Source: Chryseobacterium sp. OSA05B
GTDB lineage: Bacteria > Bacteroidota > Bacteroidia > Flavobacteriales > Weeksellaceae
DNA: 64,000 nucleotides
Assembly (NCBI RefSeq): GCF_019970065.1
Contig: NZ_JAHXYH010000002.1
Coordinates: forward strand, 806,001-870,000
Reading direction: 5' to 3'
Shown: positions 9,220 to 18,736 of the stretch, one piece after another
Layout of the letters: each line of letters opens with the position of its first letter
How positions within the stretch are numbered: the stretch's first letter is position 1
The notes under the pieces: model-generated
What the model was told of the DNA's origin: nothing
Database searches by the model: none
What the model saw: the letters and a program-made list of their open reading frames with translations, nothing else
Made by a program: the position numbers and the translations under genes

Positions 9220-11958
9220 ATGAAACACTATTTCTTCTTTTTCTGTTTTGCCGTCCAGATGGCATTCGGGCAGGCACTGTTTCCCTACCTGCAGAATCCG
9301 ACGCCAAACTCGATGATTGTCAACTGGAAAACAGCCTCCGACAACGAAACAACTGTAATTTACGGAACGTCTCCAACCAGCCTGAACGTGACGGTTACGG
9401 GAACAACAAACATTTTTTCCGATACGGGTTACAACAACAACTATTATTACCACACTGCTAAAGTAGCAGGTCTTCAGCCCAACACGAAATATTACTATAA
9501 AATAAAGACCGGAACTACAGAGTCTGCAGTTTACAATTTCAGAACCCTTCCTCTTCCGGGACAGCCTGCTACAGCTGACGGGAAAATCCGTTTTCTAATC
9601 ATGGGGGACAACCAGATCAAAGCGGAACCACGATATGATACCCTTACGCTGAATGCCTTCAAAAAACTAAAGCAGAAGTTTGGAGCCGGTTCAGACCCTT
9701 CAGATAATATTGCCCTTACTTTTATGGTAGGAGACCAGGTAGACGTAGGGACCCTTGATCATTATGAGAATGTCCATTTTAAAAAGAACATCAAATTATC
9801 ACCCTATCTTCCTATTCAGACTACAGTAGGAAATCACGAGACGTATGGAACACTGGGGATGAATTCTTATTACGCCCATTTCTATATTGATGAAATTAAA
9901 TATAAAAATATCTCATCCGGAAACGAAAACTATTACGCACAGCAGGCAGGTAACGTTCTGTTTGTAAGCTTAAGTTCTGAACATACAGGTACCGCACAGC
10001 AGACATGGCTTTCCCAGATTCTGAATGAAGCCAATGCAGATCCTACGGTAGACTGGATCATCTCTTTGAGCCACAGACCTTATCAGGCAGAACAGTACGT
10101 AGGAGATATTTCTACATGGGTAAGAAACAATGCGGTACCCTTGTTGACGACTTCCAATAAATATTTAATGCACGTTGGAGCTCACCACCACCTGTACCAC
10201 AGAGGTCAGCTGAAAGAAACGCCAAACTATCAGATCATTTCCGGAGGTACGGCATGGGATCAGTACTGGGGAATGTCTAATGAGCAGGATTTTGATGATG
10301 TACAGAAAACACTGACCGACTGGACCTATCAGATCGTGGAAGTAGATGTACAGACCGGGAAAGTAGACATAGAATGCTACTCAATCGGTGGCGTTTACAA
10401 TAAGAAGCAAAATGAACTGGTAGATACTTTCCACAGGTATAAAAACCAGCCGAAGCCATCAAAACCTTCTATTATAAACACCTTTGCTGCATCGGTAACG
10501 TTGCCTTTGACTCTCGACGGAAGCGCTTTTGCATCATCCAATGGAGAACTTCTGAATACCACACAGTTTCAGATCAGTAAAGCTGCCAATTTCTCAGTCA
10601 TTGAAAAAGAATTTTACCGTGACTACGAAAACTGGTTTGGAAAAGATGGAAACGGAACACCGGATAAAACGAAAAACCTGAATGCAGGAGTTGATATTAC
10701 AAAAGCGACTATCGCAGCGAACTCTATTTCAAACGGGACGTATTATGTAAAGGTTCGTTACAGAGACAGAAACCTGGAATGGAGTGACTGGAGTGATGTA
10801 AAACAGTTTGAGGTTGCCGGAAGTGTGGTTTCCAATCCTACCTTTACATTAGACAAAACTGAATATACACAGGCTGAGCCTATCACATCTACGTATACGG
10901 GAGGACCTGGAAATCAGCAGGACTGGGTTGGAATTTATAAAAAAGGACAGACGCCTGCTACTACAACTTCTCAGGGCTTTATTTACACTAATGGCCAAAC
11001 GGCAGGAACAGCTGTGTTCACGAATGGTCTTGCTAATAAAGGTCAGTATTTTGCAGGTTTCTTTGCCAATGGAGGATATACTGAAATTACAGGCAGAAAA
11101 AGTTTCTATGTAGGACCGAAAGTAGTGCTGCAGGCAACGGCAGATACGTATCCTGTAGGTGGAACAGTTGTTATCAATTACAGCAACGGACCGAATCTGG
11201 TGAAAGACTGGATCGGGATTTATAAAATGGGGCAGACGCCTGGAACCAATACTGCTACCAAATGGAGCTATGTGACAACACCTGCAGGAACACTGAATTT
11301 TACAGGTCTTGCAAAGGGATATTACTATGCTCAGTATCTTCTTGAAGACGGATATACGGGAATAGGAGATAAAGTATTCTTCAAAGTAGGGGATATTGTA
11401 ACAGATCTGTGGATCAACAAACCAGTCTATACATTAGGTGAAAATATTACCGCTTCATGGACGGATTCTCCTGGAATCATCAAAGACTGGTTAGGAATTT
11501 ACCCTCAGAATGTTCAGACGCCGGATGATAATTTTGTTTCTTATACGTATTTTGACGGAGTTACTCAGGGAACAAAAACCATCCAGGGAACAGCACTTCC
11601 TACAACGCCGGGGAACTATTATATGGTAATGTTTACGAATGACTCTTACACAGAAGTTTCCAACAGAAAACAGTTTCAGGTGACATCGGGAACATTGGGA
11701 ACCGATGAAGTGAAAAGCACAGAGAAAAATGTAGTGATTTATCCGAATCCAACGAAACCGGGTGAACCTACATTCATCAAGAGTGATTACCCTATCGAGA
11801 AAATTGAGCTGTTATCTGCAGCAGGACAGCTGTTGTATGAATCCAAAAACATCAACAACCAACGTTTCTCTCTGGTGAATGAAAATCTTCCGAAGGGCGT
11901 ATACTTCGTGAAAGTACACACAAGAAAATTATTTACTTTAAAACTGGTTATACAGTAA
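9220..11958 (+). CDS. Metallophosphoesterase (purple acid phosphatase-like), T9SS
   Basis: 912 residues. The signal peptide ends near QMAFGQ. Residues about 20-110 are a fibronectin-III-like N-terminal domain as in purple acid phosphatases (YLQNPTPNSMIVNWKT). The calcineurin-like core follows, with GDNQ at about 129, GDQVDVG at about 171, GNHE at about 204, SHRPY at about 286 and GAHHHLYH at about 319, so the metal ligands appear complete. Three related modules follow (about 540-830), each with a DW(V/I/L)GIY motif. The last 75 residues (from VIYPNPTKPGE) are a T9SS type A domain. It is probably a secreted phosphatase that scavenges phosphate; the exact substrate is unknown. Monocistronic, with a strong terminator. 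Confidence 0.9.
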   Translation: MKHYFFFFCFAVQMAFGQALFPYLQNPTPNSMIVNWKTASDNETTVIYGTSPTSLNVTVTGTTNIFSDTGYNNNYYYHTAKVAGLQPNTKYYYKIKTGTTESAVYNFRTLPLPGQPATADGKIRFLIMGDNQIKAEPRYDTLTLNAFKKLKQKFGAGSDPSDNIALTFMVGDQVDVGTLDHYENVHFKKNIKLSPYLPIQTTVGNHETYGTLGMNSYYAHFYIDEIKYKNISSGNENYYAQQAGNVLFVSLSSEHTGTAQQTWLSQILNEANADPTVDWIISLSHRPYQAEQYVGDISTWVRNNAVPLLTTSNKYLMHVGAHHHLYHRGQLKETPNYQIISGGTAWDQYWGMSNEQDFDDVQKTLTDWTYQIVEVDVQTGKVDIECYSIGGVYNKKQNELVDTFHRYKNQPKPSKPSIINTFAASVTLPLTLDGSAFASSNGELLNTTQFQISKAANFSVIEKEFYRDYENWFGKDGNGTPDKTKNLNAGVDITKATIAANSISNGTYYVKVRYRDRNLEWSDWSDVKQFEVAGSVVSNPTFTLDKTEYTQAEPITSTYTGGPGNQQDWVGIYKKGQTPATTTSQGFIYTNGQTAGTAVFTNGLANKGQYFAGFFANGGYTEITGRKSFYVGPKVVLQATADTYPVGGTVVINYSNGPNLVKDWIGIYKMGQTPGTNTATKWSYVTTPAGTLNFTGLAKGYYYAQYLLEDGYTGIGDKVFFKVGDIVTDLWINKPVYTLGENITASWTDSPGIIKDWLGIYPQNVQTPDDNFVSYTYFDGVTQGTKTIQGTALPTTPGNYYMVMFTNDSYTEVSNRKQFQVTSGTLGTDEVKSTEKNVVIYPNPTKPGEPTFIKSDYPIEKIELLSAAGQLLYESKNINNQRFSLVNENLPKGVYFVKVHTRKLFTLKLVIQ

Positions 11959-11978
11959 TATTCTAACAGTATATTGGA

Positions 11979-12008
11979 AAAAAGCAGGAAAATTATTTCC
12001 TGCTTTTT
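11979..12008. terminator. Bidirectional terminator
   Basis: AAAAAGCAGGAAA/TTTCCTGCTTTTT palindrome with a 4-base loop. It sits between the ends of the convergent phosphoesterase and DUF3667 genes and gives a T run on both strands. Confidence 0.85.
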
Positions 12009-12067
12009 CTATTTAATACAAACAGGAACAGTAAAATACAAATAACAATGATCATCTCTTTTACTTT

Positions 12068-12754
12068 TTAATGGGAGATTAAGTTCATTAAAGCTCCTAA
12101 AATCATGATCGAAATACCAAATGTGATCATTCCCAATATATAGGAAACGAGTGCTTTAAAATAGCTGGCTACCTTACCTTTATCGAAAAACTGTCCTACC
12201 GCCCAGGAAAAATAAACAAACACGATCCCTGCAGCTATCTGCATCAGATGATATTTTGTGACTCCTTCGACAATGGCAAAAACAGAAAACATCAGCATTT
12301 CCATTCCAAGAATGAAACATAGCAGGATTAATATTTCAAAAAAATTGTAATCATATTTCCTGAAAAATATTTTTAGCCAAAAAGCAATAAACGCACCCAT
12401 AATAATATTGGAATATCCATAATGACTTTGAACCCAGTTATTAATGGTATTAAGCTTTGAATCTCCTGCACCATCAATTTTTATATAGCTTTCTTCGATA
12501 TGAAAAAAATGATTGATAAGGGTATAAATCAGCGATGTAACAATAATAAAGATCACAGGTTTAACAAGCCGGCTTCTGTTTTCACTGATAAAATTCCTGA
12601 TATTTTCTCCGGGTCTTATGAACAGTTCCCGGATGGTATACAAAATACCCCTGTCAAAATGTAAAACGTGTTCGATTTCATGGAGGATGTAATGTCCGTC
12701 TATTCTTTTCGGCTTTAAATTTTGTTTACAGTTTGAGCAAAATTCTTCATTCAT
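12068..12754 (-). CDS. DUF3667 domain membrane protein
   Basis: 228 residues. An N-terminal CxxC pair (C6, C9; CSNCKQNL) precedes a segment typical of DUF3667 (a short zinc-ribbon-like start, then GILYTIRELFIRPG and NRSRLVKPVIFII). Four or more hydrophobic segments fill the rest. The family is common in Bacteroidota and has no assigned function. Many members carry a second CxxC; only one pair is obvious here. The gene stands alone and converges with the phosphoesterase gene. Confidence 0.8.
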   Translation of the reverse strand: MNEEFCSNCKQNLKPKRIDGHYILHEIEHVLHFDRGILYTIRELFIRPGENIRNFISENRSRLVKPVIFIIVTSLIYTLINHFFHIEESYIKIDGAGDSKLNTINNWVQSHYGYSNIIMGAFIAFWLKIFFRKYDYNFFEILILLCFILGMEMLMFSVFAIVEGVTKYHLMQIAAGIVFVYFSWAVGQFFDKGKVASYFKALVSYILGMITFGISIMILGALMNLISH

Positions 12755-12871
12755 AGCAGTTTAAGTTTTAAATGCAAAAAAAGATAAATAGTTTTATATA
12801 TACTTTACACTTTAGTTTAGTTTTTGAAAATTTTATGTACTTAAACTTTCGATTCATTCAGTCGCGTGGTT

Positions 12872-13131
12872 AAAAAAAGTTCCCGCAGATTCCACAGATT
12901 TCGCAGATTTTTTTTGTATTCAGACATTTCGCTTCATCGAATCAACTAAGTTGATTTCCCCCTTTGCTCTCCTTAAATTTCCAGCATATTAATTATTCTC
13001 TGCGTCAAAAAAAGTCCCACAGATTTCACAGATTTTTTCATGCACTCGTACACTTAGCTTCGTCCAATCAACGGAGTTAATTTCTCTTTGCAACCCTATA
13101 ATTTCCAATATAATTAATCAGCCTTTGCCTC
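12872..13131. repeat. Two imperfect tandem copies of a 125-135 base non-coding repeat
   Basis: Copy 1 (12872-13006) and copy 2 (13007-13131) both open with AAAAAAAGT(T)CCC, a CAGATT-CACAGATTT segment, CGCTTCATCGAATCAAC or CTTCGTCCAATCAAC, and a CTCTTTGC-type tail. A third start (AAAAAAATACAGAT) follows at 13132. The repeat fills most of the 464-base gap between DUF3667 and the next gene; no ORF is supported in this gap. Confidence 0.7.
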
Positions 13132-13166
13132 AAAAAAATACAGATACTGGACTTTCAATTTTTCAC

Positions 13167-13198
13167 AAAAAAATAGGCCGTTACAAACAGCCGATTTT
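13167..13198 (-). terminator. Probable terminator
   Basis: On the minus strand an imperfect AAAATCGGC...GCCTATTTT hairpin runs into a T tract, 21 bases after the stop of the MORN-like gene. The stem has one mismatch. Confidence 0.45.
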
Positions 13199-13218
13199 AT
13201 ATTGAAATAAAAATATTT

Positions 13219-14742
13219 TTAAAACTCATAGAGAAGATCCTCCTCGCGTAAAGTAGTACTTAAAGCGCTATAAGCATCCTGAAGTTCACCATCCGCCAGA
13301 ATTTTTGAATCCTGGATAAGCTTTCCGTCCGGATTATAAACTTTCAACAGGACCCATTTACCGCTGCGCTCCATCTCTTTTAAACCTGATTCAGTTTTGT
13401 ATTTTAATTTTCCACTTTGAAGAATCCCGTCTTTGACAACAGCTTTATTGCCGGGTTTTCCTTTTGCATACTGGATGATCTGTGCAGTGAAACCTTCTGT
13501 TGATTCCAATGGCTCATTGTAGGTATAAACGATGGCTCCCTTATCATCATAAACCGTAGAATCATATCCTGTTTGCTTGGCATTCAGTTTTTTCTCGTAT
13601 TTTAGTTTTTCATCCTCTCTGAAAGACCTGGAAAGAACTAAAACACCATCCTTATATTGCTGTTCGTTAAGTTCTTCAAACAAAGTACCGTTGTAAGGCA
13701 TGTCATCCTTATAGGTTATACTACCTTTCAGCCTTCCGTCCGGATGATAATATTTCATCTCCTGTACCATATCATCTTTTAATACCTTTTCAGAAGATAA
13801 TTTACCATCTTCATCAAAGTATTTGTTCAGAATCAAAGATCCGTCTTTATAGACATCGATTGCTGTAAGACCGGACAGATCATAACTGAACTGATAGTCT
13901 TCGCCGTCCTGAGGTTTATAATAATTGGATTCCTTATCGTAAGCGTAGATCAGGTTTCCTATTTTCTTACCCGTCTCATCGTAGGTTGTTTTATAGCCGT
14001 CTTTTTTGTTTTTCTTATCTTCCTGCAGGATTTTTCCACTCTTTGAATAGATGATGCTTTCTTTGATCGTTCCGTCGCTTTTCTGCTTTTCGATTTTGGA
14101 TACCCTCATCGGATTGTAGTAATATTCTACCACTACGTTATCGTCGGAGTTACCGGCATTGCTTGTGCCGATGTGTTTTCCTTTATCGCCGTAATATTTA
14201 GTTTCGTACTTTCCTTTGTTGTCTGTGGTGATTTCGTAGCGGATGCCTTTGATATCGTCATCATAGGCTATCGTTTTGAAATTTTCAGAATCCTCATAGA
14301 TGGTAATGCTGTTATAGAAAGAGGATAGTTCAGGATCTTTGTAGGTGTACATTTTTCCTTTAAAGGTACCGTCTGCTTTGTACACAAGATCTTCTACAGG
14401 TCTTCCTTTTTCATCAAACGTCTGCGCCGGTCCTATCTGTTTGCCACCCGAAAATGTTGCTGTGCTTACGGTTTTACCTTCAGGGCTGTACCAGATCACT
14501 TTTCCTTCATAGACCTCGCTACCCGGAGTGGCATTGGAAGCAAGACCTTCCATCTGTGGCTTACCGTTTTTATAAAAATCTTTAATTAAAGTAAGCTTGC
14601 CTTTATTTTCAGTTTCACGGTAGAATTCCATTTTGTCCTGAGTGGTTTTCTCCCAGTTTTCGTCAAAATAGATTTTTTCCTGTGCGCCCACACTGATGCT
14701 GAGGATCAGGGCAAGAACTGCGGAGGTAAATAATTTTTTCAT
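13219..14742 (-). CDS. Exported MORN/YwqK-like repeat protein
   Basis: 507 residues from the ATG at 14742, which gives a clear signal peptide (MKKLFTSAVLALILSISVGAQ). An in-frame ATG at 14814 would add 24 residues that spoil the signal peptide, so it is not used. The mature part is a chain of short strand-turn repeats of the form (Y/F)-x-x-x-G-(K/R)-x-x-x-(E/G), such as GKPQMEGLAS, DGRLKGSITY and DGKLIQDSKI. This is the pattern of MORN-like repeats in proteins often annotated as YwqK family antitoxin. There is no adjacent toxin candidate, so an antitoxin role is not supported here. It probably folds as an elongated periplasmic or surface beta structure of unknown role. Confidence 0.7.
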   Translation of the reverse strand: MKKLFTSAVLALILSISVGAQEKIYFDENWEKTTQDKMEFYRETENKGKLTLIKDFYKNGKPQMEGLASNATPGSEVYEGKVIWYSPEGKTVSTATFSGGKQIGPAQTFDEKGRPVEDLVYKADGTFKGKMYTYKDPELSSFYNSITIYEDSENFKTIAYDDDIKGIRYEITTDNKGKYETKYYGDKGKHIGTSNAGNSDDNVVVEYYYNPMRVSKIEKQKSDGTIKESIIYSKSGKILQEDKKNKKDGYKTTYDETGKKIGNLIYAYDKESNYYKPQDGEDYQFSYDLSGLTAIDVYKDGSLILNKYFDEDGKLSSEKVLKDDMVQEMKYYHPDGRLKGSITYKDDMPYNGTLFEELNEQQYKDGVLVLSRSFREDEKLKYEKKLNAKQTGYDSTVYDDKGAIVYTYNEPLESTEGFTAQIIQYAKGKPGNKAVVKDGILQSGKLKYKTESGLKEMERSGKWVLLKVYNPDGKLIQDSKILADGELQDAYSALSTTLREEDLLYEF

Positions 14743-14987
14743 GTTTTTTATTAAGTTTAAATGATTCAGTAGTGTACAATTTGAAGTGGAGTAGAGAGAG
14801 CAATCCGTACCCATGAAAAATATTCATAACCACCGGATTGGTCACGCCAAATATAAGTCAATTTACTGAGAAATAAAGGGGATTGAGCGCATAAAACCTC
14901 CGTGAAATCCCGGAATTTTTTCTGAGAAATTTTACTATAGGTACACAGCGAAAAATGAATTGATCTGCCTTTTACGACTCAACATTT

Positions 14988-15485
14988 TTACAAATAAAAG
15001 AAATCCTTCTTTTTCTTTTTGATCAGTTGATCGATCCCGAAAGCTCTGTACCCGTTAAGAGAAAACATTCCCAATAGCATAATAAACAATACCTGCGGAA
15101 GATAAAAGAAATAGGTAAGCCATGTGAAAGGATCCATAGAACGGGTTCCAACGGCAGGATCTACGGGAACGAGTTCAGTAGGAATAGAGTGAATATCTTT
15201 GGTGAACAATGCCACTAGCATGATGACCATTAAAGACAGTGAACTGAATCTGGTTAAAAGCCCCAACAATAAAAATAATCCCCAAAATGCCTCATTAAAA
15301 GCGACGAAATTAGCCATTAACTGAGGATTGGAAAAGCCAAGACTGCTAATGGTTTTCAGCATATAACCCTGAAAAACCGGATGGAAAAGTTTATTGAAAC
15401 CGGTGATAAAAAAGAACAATCCGATGCTTATTCTGCAAATGACATAAAACAAATCTCCGGCTTTATTGAATGTATTCTTTTCCAT
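14988..15485 (-). CDS. DoxX family membrane protein
   Basis: 165 residues with four hydrophobic segments. The first (RISIGLFFFITGFNKL) carries the DoxX/SURF4-like signature R-x(2-3)-G-x3-(F/I)-x2-G-x2-K, and the Lys-rich tail faces the cytoplasm. DoxX-type proteins are linked to quinone or thiol redox chemistry in the membrane; the substrate of this one is unknown. The gene is divergent from scoA, with 161 bases between them. The 245-base gap on its other side holds no feature. Confidence 0.83.
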   Translation of the reverse strand: MEKNTFNKAGDLFYVICRISIGLFFFITGFNKLFHPVFQGYMLKTISSLGFSNPQLMANFVAFNEAFWGLFLLLGLLTRFSSLSLMVIMLVALFTKDIHSIPTELVPVDPAVGTRSMDPFTWLTYFFYLPQVLFIMLLGMFSLNGYRAFGIDQLIKKKKKDFFYL

Positions 15486-15646
15486 ATAATAGGGGTATAA
15501 ATTAAATTTTTAAATGGTTTAAAGGATTTAACTTAAACTATGATGCCGGAATCCACCAAAAGTTAGATCTGAATTCAAATAAATTTCTGAATAATGCAGA
15601 TATGAGAAAAATGATTAAATTTAACGGACAGAAAATCTAATATTTC

Positions 15647-16348
15647 ATGATAGATAAAAGAGTAAAAAATGCAAAGGAAGCCATCGAAGGAATTAATGAT
15701 GGAATGACTTTAATGCTGGGCGGATTTGGTCTGTGCGGTATCCCTGAAAACTCAATAAATGCTTTGGTGGAGAGCGATGTGAAAGACGTAACCTGTATTT
15801 CAAACAACGCCGGTGTCGATGATTTTGGATTAGGGTTGCTTCTTCAGAAAAGACAGATCAAAAAAATGATCTCTTCATATGTGGGCGAAAATGCTGAATT
15901 CGAAAGACAGATGCTGTCCGGAGAACTGGAGGTAGAGCTTACACCACAGGGAACTTTGGCGGAAAAATGCAGAGCGGCTCAGGCTGGAATTCCTGCTTTT
16001 TATACGCCTGCAGGGTACGGAACAGAGATTGCAGAAGGGAAGGAAGTAAAAGATTTTAACGGAAAACCTCATATCCTTGAACACGCTTACAAAGCAGATT
16101 TTTCAATCGTAAAAGCATGGAAAGGAGACTACCTTGGAAACCTGATTTTCAAAGGTTCTGCAAGAAATTTCAACCATCCAATGGCGGGTGCCGCAAAAAT
16201 TACTATTGCTGAAGTGGAAGAATTGGTAGAACCGGGTGTTTTAGACCCTAATGAGATCCATATTCCGGGGATTATGGTGCAAAGAATTTTCCAGGGTGAA
16301 AAATTTGAAAAGAGAATTGAACAGAGAACGGTAAGACAGAAAGATTAA
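15647..16348 (+). CDS. scoA: 3-oxoacid CoA-transferase subunit A
   Basis: 233 residues, the usual length for the A subunit of succinyl-CoA:3-ketoacid (or acetate:acetoacetyl-CoA) transferase. The glycine-rich [10 protein letters not shown] loop lies near residue 24, followed by the family segments [12 protein letters not shown] and [13 protein letters not shown]. The A subunit pairs with the B subunit at 18737 to move CoA between acyl groups, probably in ketone-body or branched-chain catabolism. Unusually, the B subunit is not adjacent: a reversed ABC exporter and a 500-base gap separate them. Confidence 0.92.
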   Translation: MIDKRVKNAKEAIEGINDGMTLMLGGFGLCGIPENSINALVESDVKDVTCISNNAGVDDFGLGLLLQKRQIKKMISSYVGENAEFERQMLSGELEVELTPQGTLAEKCRAAQAGIPAFYTPAGYGTEIAEGKEVKDFNGKPHILEHAYKADFSIVKAWKGDYLGNLIFKGSARNFNHPMAGAAKITIAEVEELVEPGVLDPNEIHIPGIMVQRIFQGEKFEKRIEQRTVRQKD

Positions 16349-16377
16349 TTCCTGTCAAAATCCGGTCTTGACCATAA

Positions 16378-16412
16378 AAAAAAGCGCTGAAATGAATTCA
16401 GCGCTTTTTTTA
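16378..16412. terminator. Bidirectional terminator
   Basis: A perfect AAAAAGCGCTGAA/TTCAGCGCTTTTT palindrome with a 5-base loop sits between the convergent scoA and ABC exporter genes, overlapping the exporter's stop codon. Confidence 0.88.
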
Positions 16413-18212
16413 TTCCTGTGAAATGAGATTTTTCCTTTCTCCGATCTGTTGTCGCCACATCGCGAAATACAAACCTTTTTCTGCAATGAGATGACTGTGA
16501 GATCCTGTTTCTATCACCTGTCCGCGTTCAAGGACATAAATTCTGTCTGCATGCATAATCGTACTTAAACGGTGAGCAATAAGAACGGTGATCTGTTCCT
16601 TTTCTTTTGAAATATCTTTGATGGTAGAAGTTATTTCCTCTTCTGTGATGCTGTCCAAAGCTGAAGTCGCTTCATCAAAAATCAATAAATGCGGTTTTCT
16701 TAAAAGTGCTCTTGCAATGGCGATTCTTTGTTTTTCTCCACCACTCAGTTTCAGTCCGCCTTCACCAATAACGGTTTCTATACCTTTCTCGGCTCTTTCC
16801 AGTAAAGCAGTACAGCTGGATTTCTTTAACGCGATTTCCAGATCAGCTTCGGTAGCATTAGGATTGACAAAAAGAAGATTTTCCTTGATGGTTCCTGCAA
16901 AAAGCTGAGTATCCTGAGTCACAAAACCGATTTGATTTCTCAGTTCATCAAAATCAAACTCTTTTCCGTTAATACCATTGTAAAAAATATTTCCTTCCTG
17001 AGGCCTGTAAAGTCCAACCAGCAATTTAACCAAAGTACTTTTCCCTGAACCGCTCGGTCCCACAAAAGCAATGGTTTCGCCATTTTTAACGTCAAAAGAG
17101 ATATTATTCAAAGCTTTATACTGAGCCGACTGGTGTTTGAAAGAAACATGTTTAAACTGTAATTCTTCAATAGCTCCAATTTGTTTCGGATGAAGCGGTT
17201 TTTCTTCCACTTCCTTCTTCATTAAATTGTCGAAATTCTGAAGAGAAGCCTCTGCTTCACGGTAAGAAATAATGATGTTCCCAATCTCCTGCATCGGCCC
17301 GAAAATGAAAAATCCATAGAACATCAGAGACAGGTATTGCCCCGGAGTAACGATGTTTTTAAAAATTAAGAGCAACAACGTCATGGTAATCATCTGCTGA
17401 AGAAAATTAACCATCGTTCCCTGGATAAAACTTAATGAACGGATGCTTTTCACCTTTCTCAGTTCTAGTCCAAGGATCTTGTATGTATTGTTATTCAAAC
17501 GGATCACTTCCTGGTTCGTTAATCCCAAACTTTTAACGATTTCTATATTTCTTAAGCTTTCCGTGGTACTTCCCGCTAAAGCGGTCGTTTCCGAAACAAT
17601 ATTCTTCTGAATGCTTTTGATTCTTTTACTCAATAAGTTGGTGATGAAAGCAATCAGGAAAATTCCGCAGATGTAGACAGGCATAATCGACCAGTGCAAA
17701 CGGATCGCATACACAGAAACGAAAATGATACTGACCAGAATTCCAAAGAAAATATTAATAAAGCTGGTGATGAATTTTACGGTATCTTCTCTTACTTTCG
17801 TTAAAATAGATAAGGTCTCACCACTTCTCTGATCTTCAAATTCCTGGTAAGGCAATGCCATTGAGTGCTTCAAACCATCTGTAAATATTTTCGCGCCAAA
17901 CTTCTGAGTAATTACGCTTACCGCATAATCCTGAAAAGCTTTGGCTATTCTGCTCACCATCGCTGTTCCGATAAGTAATCCCAAAAAGTAAAAAACACCG
18001 TGATAAACACTGTTACCGTATAAATATTGATTCAGATTTCTTGGCAGGAGTTTTTCCTTGTCAAAAAAGTTGGGATGCGTCACCAGCTGATCCAGGATAT
18101 TTCCCGTAATGGCCGGAGCAAATAAAGAGAAAACCTGATTAATGGTGGCCAGCAGCAAAGAAAGCGCGATCAACCATTGGTAAGGCTTAAGGTATCTTAA
18201 AAGTATTTTCAT
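16410..18212 (-). CDS. ABC exporter, fused permease and ATPase
   Basis: 600 residues, the standard length of a half-size type IV ABC exporter (MsbA/LmrA type). Six hydrophobic segments fill residues 15-310. The nucleotide-binding domain has Walker A GPSGSGKST (about 384-392), signature LSGGEKQR (about 488), Walker B LLIFDEATSALD and the H-loop AHRLST, all intact. It should act as a homodimer exporting a lipid, drug or peptide; the substrate is unknown. It converges with scoA and splits the usual scoA-scoB pair. Confidence 0.93.
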   Translation of the reverse strand: MKILLRYLKPYQWLIALSLLLATINQVFSLFAPAITGNILDQLVTHPNFFDKEKLLPRNLNQYLYGNSVYHGVFYFLGLLIGTAMVSRIAKAFQDYAVSVITQKFGAKIFTDGLKHSMALPYQEFEDQRSGETLSILTKVREDTVKFITSFINIFFGILVSIIFVSVYAIRLHWSIMPVYICGIFLIAFITNLLSKRIKSIQKNIVSETTALAGSTTESLRNIEIVKSLGLTNQEVIRLNNNTYKILGLELRKVKSIRSLSFIQGTMVNFLQQMITMTLLLLIFKNIVTPGQYLSLMFYGFFIFGPMQEIGNIIISYREAEASLQNFDNLMKKEVEEKPLHPKQIGAIEELQFKHVSFKHQSAQYKALNNISFDVKNGETIAFVGPSGSGKSTLVKLLVGLYRPQEGNIFYNGINGKEFDFDELRNQIGFVTQDTQLFAGTIKENLLFVNPNATEADLEIALKKSSCTALLERAEKGIETVIGEGGLKLSGGEKQRIAIARALLRKPHLLIFDEATSALDSITEEEITSTIKDISKEKEQITVLIAHRLSTIMHADRIYVLERGQVIETGSHSHLIAEKGLYFAMWRQQIGERKNLISQE

Positions 18213-18480
18213 TATAGTAAATAATGCTGCAAAATTAGAGATATTATTTTGACTTATGGCATTAACCTGAGCTCGGGTTGATAAAATTAATATTACCTGG
18301 CTGGAAGCTGAAAGTTACGGGGTACGCGGTGCGAGTTTGAGTGTCGGAGAGTTATGAAGTAAGAGAGTTTTAGAGTAAATGAGTTTGAAAGAGGGTTGTC
18401 AGTTGCTGTTTTTTTTTGCTGGTTCGTAAGTAATTAAGCTAATAATCGTCTCATGTTTGGCATCTGGCGTCTTGGTTCTT

Positions 18481-18634
18481 GCTCTTAACTACAATGAAAA
18501 GACCATAATTTGAATCTTCAGCACAATCCCTAGTCCCTATAACCTGCCATCTTGTATTTTATTTCTTAGCTCTTGACTAAAATCAAAAGACCATGATTTG
18601 AATCTTCAGCACAATCCCTAATCCCTACAACCTG
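18481..18634. repeat. Two direct copies of a ~67-base non-coding repeat
   Basis: 18481-18547 and 18569-18634 share GCTCTT(A/G)ACT, AAAAGACCAT(A/G)ATTTGAATC, TTCAGCACAATCCCTA and CCCTA(T/C)AACCTG, at an 88-base offset. They lie in the 524-base gap between the ABC exporter and scoB, which otherwise shows no gene. Related CCCTAATCCCTGCTACCT-type text occurs at 42264-42296 and 44807-44835. Confidence 0.75.
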
Positions 18635-18736
18635 GAACCTGCTATCTGCAGTATGCCTCATCTTTATCTCAACCTTAATAACAAAGCCCTTTTGTATTCA
18701 AGTGAAAAGAATTAAATTGCAGTCTAAGTTTTTATT

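Noticed and set aside
13219..14742. Antitoxin role for the YwqK-like protein
   Set aside because: It has a signal peptide and no toxin gene next to it; the family name alone does not support the role.
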